From positions 386,731 through 450,730 of the forward strand of contig VZRZ01003844.1 of NCBI GenBank assembly GCA_013398175.1: DNA of 64,000 nt, in the 5' to 3' direction. The notes under the pieces were generated by a model. That model made no database searches. It was not told the origin of the DNA and saw only the letters and a list, made by a program, of their open reading frames with translations. Below are positions 25,872 to 38,804 of the stretch, piece by piece (positions within the stretch are counted from its first letter, which is position 1; each line of letters starts with the position of its first letter). The position numbers and the translations under genes were made by a program. Origin of the DNA: Climacteris rufus (lineage: Eukaryota > Chordata > Aves > Passeriformes > Climacteridae).

Positions 25872-28800
25872 ATTTTAATACATGAAATACAACAACAACA
25901 TTTTATGAGGTTGAAATCCAATGCCTTTCATACTGTTACATTTACATGAAAGGATAGATTTTCAACAAACTAATAAACCTATTAATTTTATGTCATTTGG
26001 TTCTCAAACTTCTTTTCAGCATACATTTACTTAAAACAGACATGAGTGCTTTACTTTAAAAGGCCTGAACCTGCTCATGAAACTCATTTGAACCCATGCA
26101 TAAACTCAAAACCAGAAGAATTCCTGCATTGGCTGGGAACAAGTGGCACAAGCTGCCTGGGCTTACAGTGGCTCCTAATTAGGCTAAAACATGAATATGT
26201 GGAAATGCTTGATAAATATTTACCTTTCTGCAACAACTAGTGCTCTCTCCAACTAGCCAAAATCCCTCACACTGGTGGTACTTCCCAGAAAGCAAGTGAG
26301 AGTTTTCTGACCCTGGAGGGGTAGCCTCTTCTGCAAGAAGTCTAACTGATTTCAGGGGAAATATTTACAGAGGAGGGAGCTGCCTAGCTTTGGGAAGAAA
26401 GCCTGTGATCCTGAACGAAATGGAGACAGAAGTTTCCAAGCATGTGTGTGTAACTCTGGGTGAAGTGAGATACAGCAATTGCTATGACTGGCTACCCAAA
26501 AAGCTTGGCTAAGTTAGCTCACCTGCAGCCAGACTATGGAAACAGTTCCATTTAAGATGAAAGTTCTTAAATTTAGGCATTTCCATGTAAATGTATTCAT
26601 ATGAGCAAGGATTTGGAGCAGCTCTTTGAGTAGGTGGAGACCTTGAGCTTAATTCAGATGTCTAAACACCATGCCTGTTACAAAGCCTTGCTATTGAGAT
26701 CTCCCTGGGAGGGCTGGCAAATACAGCAGGCACAGGACCTGCCAGAGACCCACTCCCCTCCAGGGCAGCCACCAGAGGCCAGCAGAATAACTAGGGCATC
26801 TCCCCAACACTTAGACAACAGAACCATACCCTTGGCTTACATGTAAAAAACTGCATTCCTGTACCTAAATGTAGGTGTTTCAGTCCGGAGTTGATTAAGA
26901 CTTGTTAGGATCTACCTATGGTTCATCTGCACTGGAAGTACACTCCTGCCATCCCTTTTCCTGTGTGCATATGGGACACAAAACATGAAATGCAAAACTG
27001 CTCTTTTGTCCACAGGTACTGATATCTGTGCATGCAGTATGACATATCTCTGTCACTATTTTAGCATTCACAGGAATACTAACTTTGGGCAGAAATAAAA
27101 ACGGTCTTAATTCAAGAAACCTAGCAATAATGACAGTCTCTTCTATGTGTACATCACTTTTTTTCCCAGACAATGCATTAACAGGTATCCACAATGTGTC
27201 TGCAAGCTACTCATCTTCAGCTAGAACACATCCTTTTATTTTCAATATCTAGCATTTTAAGAGGTTTGAGCAGTCTAACAGCATTTTTATAGGCAGAAAA
27301 AATATTTTTTGTAATATACAGAACTGAACTAAGCATCTCATTTTGTGTATTGATTCCTCTCAGAACACTTTGAGGCCCATGGAGAGTTTGAATAAGAAAT
27401 TCTGATGAATGCTTTTTGTTGTTCTCCCCTCAGAAATAAAACAGCATAAATAAAATAAATAGCAAAGCAGTCTCTTTCTACTGCATGACACACAAGCAAA
27501 AATGGCATAAATCATCTCTAAGATGTCCATGGGCAAAGTTTGTTCAGAGCTGTTTTGTCTATCAGTTTACAAATGAGAGATTAATCTTTTGCATGTCAAA
27601 GGTAACACATAGGACAAGGGAAAGGTTTATTAAAAGTCCTGATTAGTTCACTTCAGATCTGAAGAGAACCTGTTTCTTGGAAACCTGTCAAATGAATACG
27701 CAGCTCTTTCATTTCAAGCCTAAATGGAGTGACCCTGAATATAGCCTACTTGGCTCCTCCATTTACACTCAACGCATTTGTGGCTTGCTGTTGCAGCAGG
27801 GCAGAGCTAGCATCCCCAGGCTTAGCACACCCAGATGTCTTTTATTTATAAACCAAAATCTGAATTTTATCTGTGTGTAATACTTGATTTCAAGACTATT
27901 ACACGATCTAATGTCTTTTTATTTTTTCTAAATTATTCCTCTCTAGCCTCAACCTTAGCTGCATGCTGATATGATTTGTATATTGTGAACTGTCAGAGGA
28001 CTGTATTTTTATTGCAGATGCGGTGACTGCAATGAATGTGTGACTCATTACCACATCTTTTATTGATGGGGCTGGGGGTTACACTGCAGGACATTAGCAG
28101 AGGAAGAAAGATGATTTGCAAATTAAACTCTCTGAAAAGAACAGTATCATGCAGAAGACTATGGCCAGGAATTAGGTGCCTCCTAGAGGGGCTGAACTTT
28201 TGCAATTATATTCTCATTAGTTTAGCATTTTTCAGTCTTTGGTCTGATTTTATTTCTTAGTCACAGTCAATTCTCTTTCTCTTTGCCCAGACATGCTGTC
28301 ATTGCTTTACACCAAAATAAAACCACTTAAATACAAAACATACAGTGGCAGGCAATTCACTATTTGTCTCTTCTTGAAAGCCTTCTCACAGTCAGTTAAT
28401 GCAGAAGTAAATCACTGGTCCTGAATCTCTCTTCTCTAAACACCTAAATACCCTGATTTTCTCATCTATTTTGTTTTTCTGCCCAGCTTTCTAAATCAAG
28501 CAGACACCCAGGCATTACCTTTGGCCAAATTCTCATAGAACATATACTCCTTCCTTTGTGTGAAATGGCAGTAAACAAACCCAGAGCCTGAGGAAGACAA
28601 AGGGTTTGACACAGACCATGCATTTCTCATAAAGCAACAAGATCTTTCACAGCTTTAAAGTCACTCTCCCCTAAATTTCCACAGGCCAAACAGCAATGAA
28701 TGAACAGATGCATGCAGACCTACAGTTTAAGTTGGCAACCTACAATTATCTCAGGCAAGGCTTCACACAGACTCTCTAAGAGAAGAAAGGACTGCAGTTA

Positions 28801-28995
28801 GTTGTAAACTATTCATGCTCCCTCCCAGTGACAAGCTGGTGCAGGAACAGTGGGATACTTAGAAGTCAATTAGAGAAGTTGCTGTTTGGGCCTTTGGCTA
28901 AAAAGACTTATTCATGAGAGGTTTTTCAGGACCTGTTTTAGCAGTGTGTGAGAGATAGAAAGTGAATTGGAGAGGATCAAGGATAGGACAGAATT
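25872..28995. other. Intergenic sequence, nothing recognised
   Basis: AT-rich sequence without a recognisable gene, repeat or structured element. Confidence 0.5.
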
Positions 28996-29640
28996 ACAAA
29001 ATCACAGAACCAATTGGGATGGAAAAGACCTCTGAGATCATTGACTCTAGCCTATGACCAAACACCACAGTGTCCAGTAGATCCTGGCACTCAGTACTGT
29101 GTCCAGCCTTTCCTTAAACACCTCCAGGGACAGTGACTCCAACACCACCCTGGGCAGCCCATTCCAACATCAAATCACCCTTTCTGTGAAGAACTTCTTC
29201 CTAATATTCAAGCTAAATTCTGCCTGGTGCAGCTTAAGTCTACATCCTCTTGTCCTGTCACTGGTTGCCTGGGAGAAGAGGCCAACCTCCACCTGGGTAC
29301 AACCTCCTTTCAGGTGGTGGTGGAGAGCAATAAGGTCCCTTCTGAACCTCCTCGTCTCCAGGCTAAGTATCGCCAGCTTCCTCAGCCGCTCCTCATAGGA
29401 CTTGTGCTCCAGACCCTTCACCAGCCTTTTTGCCCTTCTCTGGACATGGTCCAGCACCTCAATGTCCTTCCTGAATTGAGGGCCCCAGAACTGAACACAG
29501 GATTTGAGCTATGACCTCACCAGTGCTGAGTATACGGGAAGAATCCCTTTCCTGGTCCTGCTGGCCACACTATTCCTGATCCGGGCCAGGATGCCATTGG
29601 CCTTCTTGGCCACCTGGGCACACACAGATGAGGAACTAGG
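28996..29640 (-). mobile_element. CR1 LINE, 3' portion
   Basis: The left edge aaaatcacagaaccaattgg is the complement of a CR1 3' end. Minus-strand translation of 29170-29457 is open for 95 codons and carries the C-terminal reverse transcriptase words of CR1 in order: QRRAKRLVKGLEH, SYEERLRKLAILSLE, RDLIALHHHLKGG, DRTRG, then NIRKKFFTERV. Upstream (29509-29640), minus-strand words such as AKKANGILARIRNSVASRTR continue the element in another frame, so at least one frameshift exists. It is a 5'-truncated dead copy, younger-looking than the one at 7.4 kb. Confidence 0.9.
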
Positions 29641-30692
29641 GACTGCACTTATAAACAATGAGCTGAGGAAAGGAAAAAAATGGAAGTAATTGGAGAGTGT
29701 TACAACATTCTCTCCAGAAAAGAAGGAGTGAGGCATGAGAATTATCCAGGACAGCCAGGAAGGCACATTTGTTAAAGACAAACTATAACATCAAATGCCG
29801 CAATCTTATCATGGGCTACAGCTATGAAAGAACACATGATTTTGCCAATCTGCTGGGAAGACATGATGCAATGTATCACTGTAGACCTGTTGTAGTTTCT
29901 TTTAGTTTAGTTTTGTTTTATCCAGTTACTTCCCATTTTATTTATGCTTTTGACATACTGCAAATCGCAATCTGGTTAAGTTATCACATCTGCCATAAAC
30001 AGCCTCTTGGATAGAGTGAAAGAGATTCAATAAAGACATCAAACTGAAAATATTTTTTTCTTCCATTATTTTTTTGTATCATCCCAGCAAGTTATGCAGT
30101 CAAGAATTCCACTTGCTTTTTACCATAATAATCATGTTCCTATTTATGCATCTACATCTTCCTACCTGGGATTAAGAAATATTAGTTAAATCGAGTTTTA
30201 ATGTTGTTGTGAGGAAAATGTCTAACATAAATATGTCATTGTCTATGTGCATGGTTTGCAAATATGGATATATATATATATATATATGTATAAAATCTGT
30301 GAGTTGCAAGGATGAAGTAAGTAGCTTGCAAACTCCTGCGATAAAAACTCATGTTTCAGAAACATGTTGGCAATGCCTGTAAAGTAACTTGACCTTCAAG
30401 TTCCTTTCAGGTGACACATGGGCCTGTTACCACTTTTCTCAATCTGTGATGGCCATCAGTATTTTCTGGCAATAAGAGAGATCTCCACATCTCCATATTT
30501 TGAATCCAACAATAAACTAAGAAATATTTAACATCTGGCTCTCATGCACAAGTAATATATCACTTCCAAAATAAGTATTTTTGCTCAGAGTCAGTAGAAT
30601 TAATTTTTTTCTTTAAAAAATATTTATGAAAACAGGGTTTGTACTAGATTCAGTTACATTAGTTCTGTACCTCCTCTGACAGTATTAGAGGG
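29641..30692. other. Intergenic sequence with a short TA run
   Basis: No gene recognised. It contains an AT dinucleotide run at 30268-30287 and AT-rich flanks. Confidence 0.5.
30268..30287. repeat. (AT)n microsatellite
   Basis: Ten uninterrupted AT units, read directly. Confidence 0.95.
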
Positions 30693-31267
30693 TGTATTGT
30701 ATTTGCATGGCCAGGTTTTGGTAGTGGGGGACTCCAGGGGTGGCTTCTGTAAAGAGCTGCCAGAAGCTTCCCCCCTGTCTGACGGAGCCAGTGCCAGCCA
30801 GCTCCAAGACAGACCCTTCGCTGGCTGAGGCCGAGCCCATCAGTGACAGTGGTAGCACCTCTGGGGTAACAGATCTAACAAGGGGAAAGTTACTGCACAA
30901 CAGCAACTGCAGGTAGAGAAAGGAGCATATGTGAGAGCAGCAGCCCTGCAGACACCAAGGTCAGTGCAGAAGGAGGGGCAGGAGGTGCTCCAGGAACTGG
31001 AGCAGATGTTCACCCCTGTAGCCTGTGGTGCAGACCATGGTGAGCCAGGCTGTCCCTCTGCAGCCCATGGAAGTCCACAGGGGAGCAGAGATCCACCTGC
31101 AGCCCCTGGAGGACCCCACGATGGTAACTGGTGAGTGATCTCTCCCTGGTCCTTACCTCGACACACAAGTGTTTTGTTGTATTTTCTCTCCTCTGCCCAG
31201 CTGAAGAGGGGAGGGATGGAGTGGCTTTGGTGAACACCTGACATCCAGCCAGGGTCAAACCACCACA
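30693..31267 (+). mobile_element. Internally deleted ERV-type LTR
   Basis: The segment starts TG and ends CA. Its opening (ccaggttttggtagtgggg), middle (ctgcagacaccaaggtcagt) and end (tccagccagggtcaaaccac) match a long LTR family that I recall as common in songbirds. In that family several hundred bases with repeated cccgtgg/cacgctggag units separate the middle from the end. Here the join at about 31120 (gaccccacgatggtaactgg) skips them, so the copy looks internally deleted. The 3' end resembles the end of the LTR at 53.5 kb. No internal viral sequence follows. The open frames on both strands (for example 30840-31244 on -) lie in the LTR and are not genes. The family assignment is from memory. 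Confidence 0.65.
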
Positions 31268-34200
31268 GAGAAAAGTAATACTTACCTTGCGGTAAATTAC
31301 TTGGGACTGAAACTTAAAAATAATATAAATCTACTTAATGCTTCTGGCCATTTAAATTAGACATTAAATAATACATTTGTGTATTATTATATATACAATT
31401 ATATACAATGTGATGAGTATTCTGAGTCTAGATCCAGATCCAGAGATCAAATAGGCAAAAAAAGCTCATGTAGAGCCCAAGGCAATTGTCAGGACTCTTT
31501 GGAGCCATCACGTATGCTAACTGCTTTGGAAAGACCAGACACAACTTGACCTTATCTAGGAAGTCTTCTTTCACTTACAGAAAATGATCCCACAGGTCCC
31601 ATCTTGCAAGCACTTTAACTGGAATAAATCATGCTACTTAAAACCAATCTCACTGTCCGCAGCTTCACTCACTGTTCACAAAGCAGTGAACACTGTATCT
31701 TGCTGCCAGACATACAGCTCTTTAAAAATGACAATATTGAATTTTGCCATTTCTTAATTGTTTGTTTATTATTTGATCTTGCTTTTCATTAGAATATTTT
31801 GAAAAACTGTGAATTTTGTGTAGTTGTCCTTTCGATTCATAGGTGCAGTCTATATAAATTCATAAATACTTTGCCAATATATACTACTGTCCAGAAAAGA
31901 TCATAAAGCACATCAACTAAATTATACACATACTGAATGTCTCACAAGTTGCTAGCAATCCAAAAGCTATATTTAAAAGGCAGAATTAATAAGTTTTAGG
32001 CAGAGATACTTAAATAAAAAAAAAGGAAGAAGGAGAAGAAAGCAACATTATTTAACATGAATTATTTTAGCTATGCCTGAATGAGAAAATAGGGCTAACC
32101 ACCCGAGGCCATTGCTAGTTTTAAGTATGTGCTGACTTCACCATGCTCAACCTGTTCAATGCAGTGCTACAATTGGCTTGATTTTGGGAAAAAAGATATT
32201 TGCGGGGTACCTATAGCAGCTGTGGCTTAGGTAACAACTCATCAAAGTAGTGTCACAATATAGACTGTCTTCCAGGACAATGAGATACTATCCATGACTT
32301 CTGTAAAATTGAAAACAAAAGTGAAAAATGTGGATCTGAGGAATATCTAAGGCATTTCCTTTGAAACAGCTATTCTAACAAAGACTATTTGCTATCAGTT
32401 GAGGGTATGTATGTGGCAGATTAAATGTATGTTTCAGGAACACACTGAGAAACCACTGAAACCCAACCAGCCTATAAATGACAAGCAACCTTCTACTTTT
32501 TTTCTAATGCTGCCAATATACCTCTCTTCGAAAGCTTTTTAAAGAACTATTATTTTAACCTACAAAGGGTTTTTATTGCTGTTAGCTTCCACAAACACTG
32601 CACAAAGAAAGAATAAACCCATTACACTCATTCTTTTTCTGCTTTTATCCTTTGATGAGCTTAGGGAGAGGAAAAGAAAATGTCCCACAGGCAGAAAGTA
32701 TTCCTAATAACTATGCTCATGTGTCTCTAAAAGGAACAATTCACTCAGTTTTAATGATTGTTACTTCTTATGTGCCCTGTTATACTCACAACTTTACAAC
32801 ACATTTCAGTGCTCACCACAATGAAACCTCAAGTCCTCACCAGTGTACAAATTCCATGTGTGCAAAAATCTAATTTATTCCACAGCTTTCCTTGCTGAAT
32901 GGCATCACATTGAGCCATATTTTGTTCATCAACCACAAGCCTGACTTTTTAAAAAATTTCTTCCCAGCTGTTCAAAACAGCAAAAAGAGCCTTTATGTCA
33001 GTCATTTGCTTTATAAACTGGAGAGACCTAGGCTTGGATAAGTGCATCTTCATGGAAGTCAATGTATCAGAAAACTGCTGCAAACCTGTGTTCAGAAACA
33101 GGATGGCAATGGCAATGCTGTCTGCCACAGAGGATGCAGCTTTCCTTACCAGAATAGAAATCTTTTCTGTAAAACATGCTCTCATCTTTGATTTATGTTC
33201 TCCACACCCTCATTCATTTCATCTTGTACCCTACAGTCTCATATGGCTCATATTTGGGTTTCCTCTTATGAACATATACAAAGGTTTCTGTGGAAAAGGC
33301 ATTCTTGCAAAATAACTCCCTTTTGACATCATCACTACAAGTTACTTTGTTAAGTGTACTGTGGTGGGTCAAACAAAAAACACAGACTTTGTGCAATTTT
33401 GTAGTAAAACGCCAAGAAATGCAGCAGCGAGAGGAAACAGCTCATCTCTACTAGGCTGAATGGTCAAGAACAGGTCTCTGACCTGAAGATGCAGCTAAAC
33501 ACCTAAGAAAGGTGTCTGAAGCAGTGACAGCTGCATCTGGCTTCTGTCTCAAGGCTCACTAATGGCATAATGGTACTTTGATTACTGCTATCCTATGTGT
33601 TCAATAGAGCCATACCTTTGCAATCATCCCTGACATACTTACTCAGCTGTATAGTCAAAGACTAAAGAAGGCAGACGTAAGATGTGCTTTTGAGGTATCT
33701 GCACAACAAATTACTGCATCAAAGGGTAAGAAGACAGGGAAAGAAGGAAGACTTATTTGATTTTTTTTTTTTTCTGTGTGCATGCACTGTGTGCAAGTCA
33801 CAATCTGTTGGTTAGGAACTAAGAGCAGAATGGACATTCAAGGATGAAAAATGATTCTATGCAAATTTTAATATTCACTGCTCAGGATGTATCTAGGACA
33901 AAAATAAATTGTGCCTTATTACTACCTGCAGAGCCATGGCTATGACTCTTGTCTAAGTTAATAGCAGCCACAGATGGACAATCAAGAATAAAATTTGGCC
34001 AGAAATCGGGATGAGAACCCATAGATAAGTTATGTTTACCACATCATGGGCAATATGCTAGGGTTAAACCCAACAACTTTAATCAATAATTCAGCCACCA
34101 GGCAGGTTTGCTCCTGCCTCAGAAAGCTCCTGCAGGACAAATCAAATTCACATTCCTTATTCTGGCATTCAACAATGTTTACTGCTTTATTAGAGATGGC

Positions 34201-36039
34201 AATCTGAAAGTGTTTCCCTTATCTCACACTCATGAATATGTCTTTCATAAGGAATAAACTGCAACAGCCAACACCTGGTTGCAAATTACTGGTCATTAGT
34301 GCTGACTAGGACTATGGTCTTGAAACCACAAACTTCCTAAGCTCCTTCAGTTCCAACATCATTTTGCAACAATCTCTGCATCACATCCAAGAAGCTGAGA
34401 GTATAGCCCTCTTGGCTGCAATGTTTAGGGGGGTTTTTTTCTTTTTCATGGCTCCATGAATAGCCTGCCTCAGCAGGCTCTACTGACAAAGTTGCAAAGT
34501 ATTTTGGTCTGCTGAGGAAAACCAAACTCCCTCAGCAGCAATTTTCAGAGTATCTCAGCCAAGTACCTGGCAAATTGCTGAAAGAAACAACAGTGATACA
34601 GCCACCAGCAGCTGGTGGGTCATCCTGCATGGGGATACACAGACAGTGTGTCTCCTGGAGACCCTATGAGCCTGTTTAACTTGATTTTGGAGCACCTGCA
34701 TGGAGTTGGCATGGTTCTGGATATGTTAGAGAGTACACAATACAGATGCCAAGTTAGCTCCACTGCAGCAACAGTTCATTCATGTTCCCATTCTTGCATT
34801 TGACCTTTTTTCCTTTCCCCTTATGCTGCCACTTACATCTTCTGGCCTTTTGAGTGGCAAAGCAAGAGCTGGGATTTAATAAGTGATTCCAGGAAAGAGA
34901 AGCCAGTGAAGCAGTTAGCCATTACTGGTATAACTTTTTGTTTAGAAGAATGCCTAAACAGAAAGAAAAAGTCTAGGTTTCTGGTTATGTCTTTCTCCCC
35001 TTATGTAACTAACATGGAAGTGAGTGTATTACACCCTAAATACTCTTCCCTTAATATTAATACTCTTACTTGCATCTTGCCCTTGTTTTAACCTTCCCAT
35101 TTCAAGGTCCAAAGCAGATGACACAAAATGTCTCCACTCTGCTGACTGCAAGAACCAGGAAAATTAATTCAACTTCTTCCTTCTGAGAATTACCTGCCAG
35201 CAGTGTATGTTTCAAGGACCCTGCAGAGAGGCAAAGTCAGAGGAAAGACTTCCATCAAACCTGATTAGAGCCCCTCTTAGGCTACTGAAAATTATCCATG
35301 AAACAGTTGAGCAGTGAATAGTGTGCAACAGTCAAGCTGCTCATCAGCAGCTTCTGAGGACCAGTCCATCCTCAAACAGCTTCCCTGATGCTGATAACCC
35401 CAGGTTAGGGCACTCGCTGCTTCAGATCCAAGATGGGGTCTCTCTCTCCCACTCCACCCCTGAACTTTGGGATGCTGTTGCCAGGGTAACTTCTTCTGAA
35501 GAGGTTTTAGGTTCTAATTCCAACATTTACCTGATCAGTGTTCATAACTCCTTGTCACTGTCTCATCCTTCACTCCTCCTTCAGTAGGATTCTCTCAGCA
35601 AACTCCTATGCTAGGTATTTACCAAACACCCAGGTGAAAGGGGCATGACCATGGGTGAGAAGATTTTTCTTTCCTAAAGCAGAAGAGAGCTGTATAAAAT
35701 AAGTTCAGCCAGACACAAAGCTTCAGCCTGCTCATCTCATGTGCGGTTCTTCAAACCCTCAAATCCCATCACTCCTGCCCTTGCAGCTGATTGCAACCAT
35801 GCTGGGTTATTTTCTGCTTTTCTGGAACCAGGACAGTTTGTATACACACTGAATACTAATACAAACATGAGCATTACATGCATGGAAAAACTGAGCTACA
35901 AAAACTATACAGGTCATAAAAAGGCATTTGAGCCCTGGACAAAAAGGTCCAAAGTCACCGGGATCCTGTTGAACAGATGTGATGTTCTACTTCATGCAAA
36001 ACTCAGTGATTGCATCAGATATCTTTGGGTTATTTTGTA

Positions 36040-36069
36040 ATGTTGTACATTCACAGTGATGTACAACAT
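36040..36069. repeat. Perfect inverted repeat, 11-bp arms, 8-base loop
   Basis: Arms atgttgtacat and atgtacaacat are exact reverse complements around tcacagtg. No neighbouring element explains it. Confidence 0.8.
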
Positions 36070-37793
36070 CAAACTTCCATGAAAGTCAGGTGGACTGAAC
36101 ACTGAAGGTTTTTTCCTCCTCTTTCAATCTAATACCTCAACACTGTACACTCTTGTCATGACCACACACGGATGATATGTAGTATTAATTGCAATTTTTT
36201 CCTTTATCATTTAGTTTGTTCGCTCATCCACACACCCTGTATTGCCAAAATAATAGCTAGATCCACCTCAGCCACACATATCACTTACATTTCCAAGCTG
36301 TCTTGCACTGCCTCTACTTGAGGCTGAAATATATGCCCCAGATCTTCATAAACCTATCTTAAATGAATGATCTACTCATTTCAACAAAATTTAATCAACT
36401 CATAATGAGATAACCTACTCTGTCAAGAAATTAAAACATTTTCAATGTTAAACTGCACCTGAAACCTACTTATTCTAAAGAAGACTGGTTTCTGACCTTA
36501 ACAAATAATTCACACCTGCTAACACAACTATAATTGCAGCCTAGTCACTCTGAAAGTACTTGTTCCAGAATCAATATCTGAGGGGTATTGTCAAGCCCAG
36601 AGGCAAACACATTTATTATGTTTTGCAACTGGCAAACAGAGATGCAAGAATTAAAATCTTCTTCTAAGGAAAACCCTTTTGAGCTTCACCTGTTTGTCTG
36701 GGAGATAAAATTTCTCAAGGGGAAGGGAGAGGAATGACAAAAGAAAGACATCTGTGTTGGGCATGTTCCAGAACCACAGTGAAGGAGCAGTTAAAAATGT
36801 ATCCTGCTGTTCAATTAAGGAGCAGAAGAAAAGAAAGTGCCCATAGGTTTTTAAATGTCATGACATTCTTATACAGAAAAAAAAGAAGAACAGGGTCCCC
36901 CAGAAAGGTCTCTGTTTTCATGTTCAGGCAAAATTGCAGCAGACCTTGCAAATTTAGACAACTAAATATATTAACAAATTAATTATCAAAGTTTCTGCCA
37001 AAGGCTGAAAAGGACTGGAAGGTGGGTTTTGCCTCGTCTCTTTATGATGCATAAATTTCAGCCCTGCATTAAATACATTTTAGAAGGAGCATTACATTGT
37101 GAGCCTGGTCAATGGAGGCTGTGTCTTGATTGGTAGAGTACTCTATTCCCCAGTGGCAGTGGCTGTCTTTTTGCATTTAATTTCTAAAGCCATCCTTTGT
37201 TGCAGCACATATCTCTGAAAGTACTCAGTCGTGCACACAATAACAAAGCAAAAAGGGTGTTTGTATTTTAATGCATACGTTGTAAATACAGAAAAGATGA
37301 CCTCAACCTACTCACCACAGTAGGAAATGGCAATGGTCAATATTTATGTTTACTTGTCAGAAATTTTGTTTTTAGGGAATTGTTTGCCTGGAGAAAGAGA
37401 TGGGGGAGAATTCAGTGTTTCCTGGTCTCTGGCTGGTCTTATTTCGGTTTTTTGAAGAGTGACACACAGCACAGTAAGCCAGCTGTTTTATGCACTTGGA
37501 AAACACCAGCTCAAATTCTCACTGAAAGTTTTAAAAATAGAAATGTTGCAGGACCAAAGACTGCTTAGTGAAGGCTATTTTTCTTGAGCCTTTAGAAAGA
37601 TCTAAGAGAAAAGTGCCTAAGTTATCATATTCCCCTGCTAAAGCCTGTGCTTTTCCCAGTTTTGGCCATGAGTTGCTCTGAGCATAGCTGGTGAAGGCAA
37701 TAGTCCCCCACCTCCATGTCTGGGCAGCACAAACAAGATGGAACACAATTCAAAAATAGCTAAGTAGAGTTTTATCAAAGAAATAAAAGATTT

Positions 37794-37830
37794 CAGGTTT
37801 CTCCTGAAACAGGAAACCAGGTTTCTCCTG
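37794..37830. repeat. 13-base direct repeat
   Basis: caggtttctcctg occurs at 37794-37806 and 37818-37830. The bases between include caggaaacc, nearly complementary to the repeat, so the segment can pair with itself. It is small and may be chance. Confidence 0.7.
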
Positions 37831-38640
37831 TTATGGATATAATCCCCAGCACCTCACAACCAGGGGAGCAGTCCTTCAAGGAGTGTCTTGCCTTTGGGTG
37901 TCTATGAAGGAGATGTTTCACTCCATTTTGTTTTTCTTAGCACTCAAACTGATCAGGAGAAAAAAAAAGCTGTTTCTTTCAGGAGCCTGCTGACTTGCAC
38001 AGCACATTGCCAGCAAGTTGCCCCTGGGGTTTGCTGACAGAAGAGGACAAAAAGGGGGGGAAAATGGGGAAACTGCTATTTCTGAGTCTTCCATTCAAGA
38101 ACAGAAATAAAACCACATAGTGGCAAGAAGAAGAAAGAAAGAAGAAAAAAGAGAAAAAAGGATACAATGAAGGCTGGGACCTGCAGAAGGAGAGGCTGGA
38201 TCTTACATAGGGCTAAAAGCTGGAACCATGAAAATCTGCATGCTGAGAAGGGAGCTGCCTGAACTGCACAACAGGGACTTGATGGAGAAAGGTAGGACTG
38301 ATCTCTACTCTGCTGCCAGCAGCCTAGCTCTTTCCTGAATGGATGCATCAGTCTAGCCTACAAGGGACAAGGCTGTCCTCACCTCCAAACAAATTCTCCT
38401 TCCAGTTGCTTGGAGCACCAAACCCTGGGAAGATTTATTCCTGCCTTTTTCACCATACAATGGAAATTTCAACAAGGCTGTATGGTTGCGATCCTCCCAG
38501 TCTACTTGTTCCATATTATATAATTTGTCTTAATATATGTTGGCCCAAGTGCTGGAGAGAGCAATCTGTGCAATAGGCTAGTGATTACACCAGTTACTCA
38601 GCTCTAGTTTTTAGTTAACAGGTCAAAGACTACCTCAGGA

Positions 38641-38804
38641 AAAAACAAAACAACAACAACAAAAAAAAAAACCAAACAAAACAACAACAACCAAAAAAAA
38701 ACCCAAAACAACAACAAAAACAAAAAACAAAAACAAAAAAACAAAACAACAACAAAAAAAAACAAAAAAATCACAAAAACAAACAAACAAACAAAAAAAA
38801 CCCC
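38641..38804 (+). repeat. A/C simple-sequence tract
   Basis: 164 bases of A and C only, apart from one T at 38771, built from irregular CAA, CAAA and CAAAA units. The minus-strand open frame across it (phenylalanine/valine/leucine-rich) is an artefact of the tract. It could be an expanded poly-A tail of an old retroposed sequence, but no recognisable body lies beside it. Confidence 0.9.

Larger units (their letters stand above)
31268..38640. other. Intergenic sequence, no recognised gene
   Basis: Over 7 kb of AT-rich sequence. It holds a perfect 11-bp hairpin at 36040-36069 and a 13-base direct repeat with an inverted neighbour at 37794-37830. No open frame has a recognisable domain. Confidence 0.5.

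Noticed and set aside
30840..31244. 134-codon minus-strand frame with cysteine-rich text
   Set aside because: It lies within the LTR at 30.7-31.3 kb and has no domain.
38604..38786. Hydrophobic 60-codon minus-strand open frame resembling a membrane protein
   Set aside because: It is the complement of the A/C tract. The phenylalanine/valine runs come from the repeat.
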